From JAGOTP01 sp964359565 (GTDB lineage: Bacteria > Patescibacteriota > Patescibacteriia > 2-12-FULL-60-25), in NCBI GenBank assembly GCA_964359565.1, contig CAYHTN010000048.1, positions 1-9,372 of the forward strand: a DNA stretch of 9,372 nucleotides, given 5' to 3'. The position numbers and the translations under genes were made by a program. Shown here in pieces: positions 4,694 to 9,372 of this stretch. Each line of letters begins with the position of its first letter. Position 1 is the stretch's first letter. The notes beneath the pieces are model-generated. The model had not been told where the DNA came from. It was given only the letters and a program-made list of their open reading frames with translations, and did not search any database.

Positions 4694-7372
4694 ATGGCAC
4701 TTCATCAAAATTTCCCTCGATCCCCCTACGAGATTCTCGACCCGGCTGTCCGCTGGTTTCCGGCTGATGAGGCGCTGCGCGAGCAGGGCTATGAGAAGCT
4801 TTTGCCGCCGCTGGTGGCGGAGTTGCGTAAGAAAGTGCGCGACTGGCGGCTGTCCGGATATGAGGGCGCGAGCGATACTACGCGCGCCCTGCTTACGTGG
4901 TGGTTCCTTACGGATCATCCCATGCAAACCGGGGAAGGCGAGACGTTTTTGTTTCAGTATTACTTCGCCCAGCGGGAGGCCGTGGAAACCGTGATCTGGC
5001 TTTATGAAGTAGTGAAGGCGCGAGATAAGTACGATCTTCTCCGTTATGACAGCTCGCAAGCCGTTAGTGCCGGCATGTTTGACGAGACTTGGACGCGCTA
5101 CGTGGTGAAAATGGCGACCGGTTCCGGCAAGACCAAGGTCCTCTCGCTCATCCTCGCATGGTCATACTTTCATAAACTTTACGAAGAAGGCTCGGAACTC
5201 GCACGGAATTTTTTGGTAATCGCGCCAAATATCATCGTGCTCGACCGTTTGCTCGCGGATTTCAGCGGGCTCAGGATTTTCTTTGAGGATCCGGTTCTCC
5301 CGGACAACGGTTACGAGGGCCAGAACTGGCGCGATGATTTTCANNNNNNNNNNGTTCAGGACGACATCGGGACGGTGCGCAAGACCGGAAACATTTTTCT
5401 CACCAACATCCATCGCGTCTATCAGGGAGCCACGGAATCTGCGAGTTTCGAGGATGAAGACACGGCGAATTATTTCCTCGGCAACAAACCGGTTGGTAGA
5501 ACAAACGAATCAAAACTCGATCTCGGCGATATCGTACGCAATGTCAGCGAACTCGTGGTACTGAACGACGAAGCGCATCACATACACGATCAGCGCCTGG
5601 CATGGTTCAAAGCCATTGAGGACATTCATAACCGACTGGTGATGAAGGGCGACCGGCTCGCGTTGCAGGTGGATGTGACCGCAACGCCGAAACATAATAC
5701 CGGTTCGATTTTCGTCCAGACGGTTTCGGATTATCCGCTGGTTGAGGCGATTCATCAGGACGTGGTGAAACATCCCGTGCTGCCGGACTCCGCCAGTCGC
5801 GCCAAATTGCAGGAACACAAGAGCTCGAAATTCAGCGAGAGATATAAGGATTACGTTCACCTCGGTTATCTCGAATGGAAAAAGGTCTACGATGAGCATA
5901 TCAAGCTCAATAAAAAAGCCGTATTATTCGTGATGACCGATGACACGAAGAATTGCGATGAGGTTGCCGGGTATCTTGAGAACACCTACCCGGAACTCAA
6001 GGACGCAATACTTGTTATTCATACCAAAGACAACGGCGAAATATCGGAAAGCGCCACGGGCAAGAAAGAGGAGGAGCTGAGGGCGCTGCGAGAGGCCGCA
6101 AATTCCATTGATCGGCTTGACAGCCCTTATAAGGTGATCGTATCGGTCCTCATGCTCAAAGAAGGCTGGGATGTGCGTAATGTAACGACTATCGTGGGAT
6201 TACGCGCCTATGCCGCTAAGAGCAACATCCTTCCCGAGCAGACACTGGGACGAGGCCTTCGGCGCATGTACCGCGATCAGGATTTGTCTGAATTCGTGAG
6301 CGTCGTGGGCACAGACGCGTTCATGGACTTCGTTGAGTCCATCAAGAACGAAGGCGTTGAGCTTGAACATCGCAAGATGGGTGAGGGCACTGGTCCTAAG
6401 GCGCCTCTTGTAGTTGAAGTGGACAGGGAGAATCCGAAGAAAGACATTGAGAAGCTCGATATTGAGATTCCAGTACTCACACCGCGTATTTATCGGGAAT
6501 ACAAAAATCTTTCGGAGCTGGATGTGACTGCGTTTAGTCACAAGAAACTGCCGGTCAAGGAATTCTCCGAGCAGGAAAAACGCGAGATCGTTTTTCGCGA
6601 CATCACGAGCGGCAACGTGACGCACAAAACCGAGCTGGATAGCGACTTCATCCCGAATTATCAAAGCGTAGTCGGTTACTTTGCGCAGGTCGTTATGAAA
6701 GAACTCCGCTTAGTTTCCGGTTACGATATTCTCTATGGCAAGATCAAAGAGTTTATCGAAGGTCACCTATTTGAAAAACTGCTTGACCTCGACAATCTAA
6801 ACTCGCTCCGCAATCTTTCCGAGATCGAGGCCACGCGGACAATCATTGAAACATTCAAAAAGGCCATCAACGCGCTCACGATTCTCGACAAGGGTGAAGC
6901 GGAAATCCGCGACTACATAAAAGTCAGCAAGTGCCGCCCGTTCGTGGTGAAGGATCAGGGGTATCTCGTGCCGAAGAAAAGTGTATTCAACAAGGTGATC
7001 GGCGACAGCCGCTTCGAGCTTGAGTTCGCGGCATTTCTTGATGAGTGCGATGACGTCGTTTCTTACGTGAAAAATAACTTCACCGTTCACTTTAGGATCG
7101 ACTATCGCAACGCCGACGACAGCATCTCCGACTATTATCCGGACTTTATCGTGAAGATATCGCCGAAGGAGTACTACATCGTAGAGACCAAGGGACGGGA
7201 GGATCTGGATGATATCGAAAAAATTAAACGACTTGCTCAATGGTGTGATGATGTAAACGCGAATCAGAAAAATGCTAAGTACCGGATGCTCTATATCAAG
7301 CAGGAAGATTGGGAGGCCTTAGCGCAGAAGCCGCGAAATTTTGGTGAAGTGGTGAGAGGATTTGGGAAATAG
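4694..7372 (+). CDS. res: Type III-like restriction endonuclease (Res), SF2 helicase with C-terminal PD-(D/E)XK nuclease
   Basis: The protein (about 892 residues, counting four across an assembly gap) would translocate on or switch along DNA using ATP and cut unmodified sites together with Mod. Helicase motifs are intact: Walker A ATGSGKT (about 141-147), DEAH in LNDEAHHIHD (292-295), VDVTATP, LKEGWDVRNV, and motif VI EQTLGRGLRR (515-524). The nuclease domain near the C-terminus shows YYPDFIV (D817) and YIVETKG (E831, K833), a PD-(D/E)XK core. Length and sequence fit the group I recall as BPTD_3080-type restriction endonucleases. The ATG at 4694 is preferred over an in-frame TTG at 4673 because it matches the start of the res stub at 3470 residue for residue. 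It ends 55 bases before the tRNA. Ten N bases interrupt it at 5344-5353; the frame is open on both sides. Confidence 0.93.
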   Translation: MALHQNFPRSPYEILDPAVRWFPADEALREQGYEKLLPPLVAELRKKVRDWRLSGYEGASDTTRALLTWWFLTDHPMQTGEGETFLFQYYFAQREAVETVIWLYEVVKARDKYDLLRYDSSQAVSAGMFDETWTRYVVKMATGSGKTKVLSLILAWSYFHKLYEEGSELARNFLVIAPNIIVLDRLLADFSGLRIFFEDPVLPDNGYEGQNWRDDFXXXXVQDDIGTVRKTGNIFLTNIHRVYQGATESASFEDEDTANYFLGNKPVGRTNESKLDLGDIVRNVSELVVLNDEAHHIHDQRLAWFKAIEDIHNRLVMKGDRLALQVDVTATPKHNTGSIFVQTVSDYPLVEAIHQDVVKHPVLPDSASRAKLQEHKSSKFSERYKDYVHLGYLEWKKVYDEHIKLNKKAVLFVMTDDTKNCDEVAGYLENTYPELKDAILVIHTKDNGEISESATGKKEEELRALREAANSIDRLDSPYKVIVSVLMLKEGWDVRNVTTIVGLRAYAAKSNILPEQTLGRGLRRMYRDQDLSEFVSVVGTDAFMDFVESIKNEGVELEHRKMGEGTGPKAPLVVEVDRENPKKDIEKLDIEIPVLTPRIYREYKNLSELDVTAFSHKKLPVKEFSEQEKREIVFRDITSGNVTHKTELDSDFIPNYQSVVGYFAQVVMKELRLVSGYDILYGKIKEFIEGHLFEKLLDLDNLNSLRNLSEIEATRTIIETFKKAINALTILDKGEAEIRDYIKVSKCRPFVVKDQGYLVPKKSVFNKVIGDSRFELEFAAFLDECDDVVSYVKNNFTVHFRIDYRNADDSISDYYPDFIVKISPKEYYIVETKGREDLDDIEKIKRLAQWCDDVNANQKNAKYRMLYIKQEDWEALAQKPRNFGEVVRGFGK
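5344..5353. other. Assembly gap (10 N) inside res
   Basis: Ten unknown bases follow the codons for NWRDDF and precede VQDDIG in the helicase core, between Walker A and DEAH. Ten bases keep the reading frame, but the number may be nominal. From memory of relatives, five residues rather than four separate F and V here, which would mean 13 missing bases, also in frame. A hidden frameshift cannot be excluded. Confidence 0.9.
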
Positions 7373-7396
7373 CATCAAGTATTTCAGTTGCTAACC

Positions 7397-7420
7397 AAAA
7401 CTCCCGCCTTGCGGCGGGAG
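7397..7420 (-). terminator. Intrinsic terminator of the tRNA-Gln gene
   Basis: On the minus strand CTCCCGCC and GGCGGGAG pair as an 8-bp GC-rich stem around a GCAA loop (7401-7420), directly followed by TTTT (7400-7397). It lies 8 bases beyond the tRNA CCA end. On the + strand the stem has no T-tract, so it is less suited to ending res transcripts, though it may block convergent read-through. Confidence 0.8.
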
Positions 7421-7427
7421 TCTCCTC

Positions 7428-7501
7428 TGGCTCGGGGACATGGATTCGAACCATGATTCACGGCTTCAAAGGCCGCTGTCCTACCATTAGACGATCCCCG
7501 A
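7428..7501 (-). tRNA. tRNA-Gln(UUG) with encoded CCA
   Basis: Reading the minus strand, the acceptor arm TCGGGGA pairs with TCCCCGA over 7 bp. The D stem is GTCT/GGAC with loop AATGGTA. The anticodon stem GCGGC/GCCGT encloses the loop CTTTGAA, giving anticodon UUG for glutamine (codon CAA). A four-base variable region follows, then a perfect 5-bp T stem CATGG/CCATG around TTCGAAT, discriminator G and an encoded CCA (7430-7428). All arms are intact. It faces the RM operon convergently, so the RM locus ends beside a tRNA gene, a common edge for accessory DNA. Confidence 0.95.
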
Positions 7502-7516
7502 AGGGGTAACCTATTG

Positions 7517-7558
7517 TCATTCCGAGGAGTCCCGCGCCGCGCGGGCGACGAGGAACGA
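7517..7558. repeat. REP-like imperfect palindrome
   Basis: TCATTCC (7517-7523) pairs with GGAACGA (7552-7558) at 6 of 7 positions, and the centre CCCGCG (7531-7536) pairs with CGCGGG (7540-7545) around CCG. The GTCATTCCGAGG and GAGGAACGATC ends resemble dispersed intergenic REP-type palindromes found in many bacterial genomes. Its copy number elsewhere in this genome is unknown. It lies between the tRNA and the next + strand gene group. Confidence 0.55.
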
Positions 7559-7645
7559 TCCCCGAATGTTTGGCTGACGATAGCTGATATTTCGTCATTT
7601 ATCAAGCGATTACCGGTGATGGTGATACGGATAAATGTTCACGAC

Positions 7646-7674
7646 TTGCCCATGTGCCCTCTTTCTGCTATTTT
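7646..7674 (+). promoter_or_regulatory. Candidate promoter giving a near-leaderless transcript
   Basis: TTGCCC (7646-7651) and TATTTT (7669-7674) are spaced by 17 bases, each matching the sigma70 consensus at 4 of 6 positions. A start about 7 bases after the -10 falls at or beside the ATG at 7682, which has no Shine-Dalgarno site. This fits leaderless translation of the downstream gene. The match is modest. Confidence 0.3.
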
Positions 7675-7681
7675 TAATTTC

Positions 7682-7879
7682 ATGCCTATTGATTGGACCC
7701 AGATATACGAGAAATATAAGGGGCTGTGGGTGGCGTTGCTTGATGACGAAGTCACCGTCGTTGGAAGCGGCGAAACCGCAAAGAAAGCATGGGAAGAAGC
7801 GCAACGCTCGGGTTGCAAAAAACCCATCCTTACTCATATGCCGGAAAAATTGGTGTCGTACGTCGGTTTCGGGTTATGA
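7682..7879 (+). CDS. DUF5678-like small protein
   Basis: The 65-residue product MPIDWTQIYEKYKGLWVALL continues with a VTVVGSGETAKKAWEEAQR segment and ends in a KKPILTHMPEKLVSYVGFG motif. This W-x(5)-YKGxWVAL, VVGxGxTAxxA pattern matches small proteins I know as DUF5678, often found next to retropepsin-like proteases. The frame is open further upstream to an ATG at 7514, but that extension runs through the REP-like palindrome and has no gene-like sequence, so the start at 7682 is preferred. It overlaps the next gene by four bases (ATGA), implying translational coupling. No molecular function is known to me. Confidence 0.75.
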   Translation: MPIDWTQIYEKYKGLWVALLDDEVTVVGSGETAKKAWEEAQRSGCKKPILTHMPEKLVSYVGFGL

Positions 7880-8274
7880 AATTTCGTTACAAGAAATACA
7901 GTGCGCAAGTATTGAGGCCGGTGATTCCAATTGAAATAATTCATCAAGGCCGCGTCGTTACATACGAAGTTCTCGTAGATTCCGGCGCGGACGTTTGTAT
8001 TTTTGATGCCCAGATCGGGGAAATCCTGGGCATTGATATCGCGAAGGGGGATCGTCAGGAAGTCGGGGGTATTACCGGAATAGTCGAACCTTATTACATT
8101 CATCCAGTTACCATCAACGTCGGCGGTTGGTCATATGAGATTAAAGCCGGTTTTCTGCCAGGCATTGCGCGGCTGGGATACGGAGTCGTGGGACAAAGAG
8201 GATTTTTTGATGTTTTCGTCGTCAAATTCGATCTCGTCAAAGAGGAAATAGAATTGAAAGATCGAAAGAAGTAA
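7876..8274 (+). CDS. Retropepsin-like aspartyl protease
   Basis: The 132-residue protein has the aspartyl-protease signature VLVDSGADVCIF with catalytic D35, then a beta-rich body and the element LGYGVVGQRGFFDVFVVKFD, where retropepsin-like proteins carry a conserved hydrophobic Gly-Phe-Phe segment. The length fits a single domain that would form its active site as a homodimer. There is no signal peptide or membrane helix, so it is likely cytoplasmic. The start at 7876 overlaps the DUF5678-like gene (ATGA); upstream in-frame starts would lie inside that gene. The helicase gene begins 9 bases after its stop, so all three may be co-transcribed. The substrate is unknown. Confidence 0.85.
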   Translation: MKFRYKKYSAQVLRPVIPIEIIHQGRVVTYEVLVDSGADVCIFDAQIGEILGIDIAKGDRQEVGGITGIVEPYYIHPVTINVGGWSYEIKAGFLPGIARLGYGVVGQRGFFDVFVVKFDLVKEEIELKDRKK

Positions 8275-8283
8275 TTATCAATC

Positions 8284-9372
8284 ATGCCAAACATCACCCG
8301 CCAGCCCTCCGGTTTCTACGGACTGGGCATCGCCCCTAAGCTGCTCGACGCGCTCGACCGGCAGCGCTTCACGCTGCCCACGCCGATCCAAACGAAGTCC
8401 ATACCCATCGCCATTGAGGGGAAGGACCTCATGGGCATCGCGCAGACCGGAACCGGAAAGACGCTCGCTTTCGGCATTCCCATGATCCAGCGCCTCGCGC
8501 AGGTTAAAGGGAAGGGCCTCGCGATTCTGCCCACGCGCGAACTCGCGCTCCAGGTGGAGGAGGAACTCGCGAAAATCGGCAAGGAGATCGGGCTTCGCAC
8601 GGCCGTGCTTATCGGCGGGCAGTCCATGCAGCCGCAGCTTTCGGCCTTGAAGCGCAAACCGCACATCGTGATCGCCACGCCGGGGCGTTTGATTGATCAC
8701 CTTGAACAGCGGACGATCAGTTTGTCCGACGTCACGGTTTTGGTCTTAGACGAAGCCGACCGCATGCTCGACATGGGATTTGAGCCGCAGATCAAGCGCA
8801 TCTTGCAGTCCGTGCCCAAAGACCGGCAGACCATGCTGTTCTCGGCCACCATGCCGCAGCAGATCGTGCACATCGCAACCAGCTACATGAAGCTGCCGGT
8901 GCGCATCGAGATCGCGCGCTCGGGCACGGCCGCGGAAAAAGTGTCGCAGGAAGTGTACGTGGTGAGAAAGCAGGACAAGACGCGGCTGCTCGACAAAGTC
9001 CTGGCCGAGATTCACGGCACGGTCCTGGTCTTTTCGCGGACCAAGCACGGCGCCAAAAAGATCACGCGGTCGGTGAAACAAATGGGACATACGGCGGCCG
9101 AGATTCACTCGAACCGGAGTTTGGCGCAGCGGCGCGAGGCCCTTGAAGGGTTTAAGGGCGGAAAATATCGCGTGCTGGTGGCTACGGACTTGGCGTCCCG
9201 CGGGATCGACGTGAGCGCCATCTCGCACATCATCAACTACGACATCCCGCCGGACCCGCACGTGTATGTGCATCGCATCGGGCGCACGGCGCGGATGGGT
9301 GCCCGCGGGACGGCGATCACGTTCGTGACCAGCGAGCAAGGCAAGGAGCTGACGCAGGTTGAGAAGCTGATC
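8284..9372 (+). CDS. DEAD-box ATP-dependent RNA helicase, 3' end outside window
   Basis: The 363 visible residues cover the whole helicase core of an RhlE/DeaD-like RNA helicase. Seen in order are the Q motif (FTLPTPIQ, Q36), motif I AQTGTGKT (K59), PTREL, TPGR, DEAD at 156-159, SAT at 187-189, LVFSRTKHGAKK, VATDLASRGIDV and HRIGRTAR at 330-337. Such enzymes unwind RNA duplexes during ribosome assembly and mRNA decay, especially in the cold. The reading frame is still open at the right edge, so the C-terminal tail that separates RhlE from DeaD/CshA types is not visible. The sequence is GC-rich compared with the RM operon and looks like core genome. The ATG at 8284 lacks a strong ribosome-binding site. 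Confidence 0.95.
   Translation, partial: MPNITRQPSGFYGLGIAPKLLDALDRQRFTLPTPIQTKSIPIAIEGKDLMGIAQTGTGKTLAFGIPMIQRLAQVKGKGLAILPTRELALQVEEELAKIGKEIGLRTAVLIGGQSMQPQLSALKRKPHIVIATPGRLIDHLEQRTISLSDVTVLVLDEADRMLDMGFEPQIKRILQSVPKDRQTMLFSATMPQQIVHIATSYMKLPVRIEIARSGTAAEKVSQEVYVVRKQDKTRLLDKVLAEIHGTVLVFSRTKHGAKKITRSVKQMGHTAAEIHSNRSLAQRREALEGFKGGKYRVLVATDLASRGIDVSAISHIINYDIPPDPHVYVHRIGRTARMGARGTAITFVTSEQGKELTQVEKLI

Noticed and set aside
7514..7681. N-terminal extension of the DUF5678-like gene to the ATG at 7514
   Set aside because: The extension translates the REP-like palindrome and unstructured sequence, and the family-like region begins at the ATG at 7682.
7789..7875. Upstream ATG at 7789 for the retropepsin gene
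   Set aside because: It would lie deep inside the preceding gene in another frame, while the ATGA overlap at 7876 is a typical coupled start.
8278..9339. Several long minus-strand open frames opposite the DEAD-box helicase
   Set aside because: They are antisense shadows of a GC-rich gene whose + strand product has every helicase motif.
1..9372. CRISPR array or insertion-sequence ends
   Set aside because: No regularly spaced identical repeats beyond the three half-sites at 112-172, no transposase-like product, and no matched inverted ends around the KTSC-NYN insert were found by eye.

Overview
The window holds a compact type III-like restriction-modification (RM) locus on the + strand, followed by a minus-strand tRNA-Gln and then a short housekeeping-looking + strand group. 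The organism cannot be named. Small genes packed with gaps of 1-4 bases, mostly weak Shine-Dalgarno sites, a DUF5678-like plus retropepsin-like pair, and a run of N bases suggest a metagenome-assembled bacterium, perhaps a Patescibacteria/CPR member. That lineage call is an inference of low to moderate confidence.

Layout. Bases 1-328 are a leader with no firmly supported gene. It holds a striking set of alternating inverted repeats and a candidate promoter. From 329 the genes read: a coiled-coil/zinc-ribbon small protein, the Mod DNA methyltransferase (736-2883), a small glycine-rich protein, a three-helix membrane protein, and then, one base after that stop codon, a truncated copy of the start of res (3470-3628). 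The intact res begins at 4694. Between the two res starts sit a KTSC-domain gene and a NYN/PIN-like ribonuclease gene. The simplest reading is that the ancestral operon ran zinc-ribbon gene, mod, two small genes, res, and that a KTSC+NYN cassette with a second allele of res was recombined in, leaving the first res as a 5' stub. The two res starts differ almost only at synonymous sites, so this is not a fresh tandem duplication.

Mod and Res should form the RM enzyme. Mod carries DPPF before FCGSGTT, the beta-class amino-MTase order. Res carries a superfamily 2 helicase core and a C-terminal PD-(D/E)XK nuclease. The catalytic/target-recognition part of mod (about 1190-1860) is clearly more AT-rich than the rest of the gene, which suggests domain exchange. 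The KTSC and NYN products are not standard RM subunits and are the best candidates for an undescribed accessory or independent defence function; that is inference.

After res come a minus-strand tRNA-Gln(UUG) with encoded CCA and its own terminator, a REP-like palindrome, a DUF5678-like small protein, a retropepsin-like aspartyl protease overlapping it by four bases, and a DEAD-box RNA helicase that runs off the right edge.
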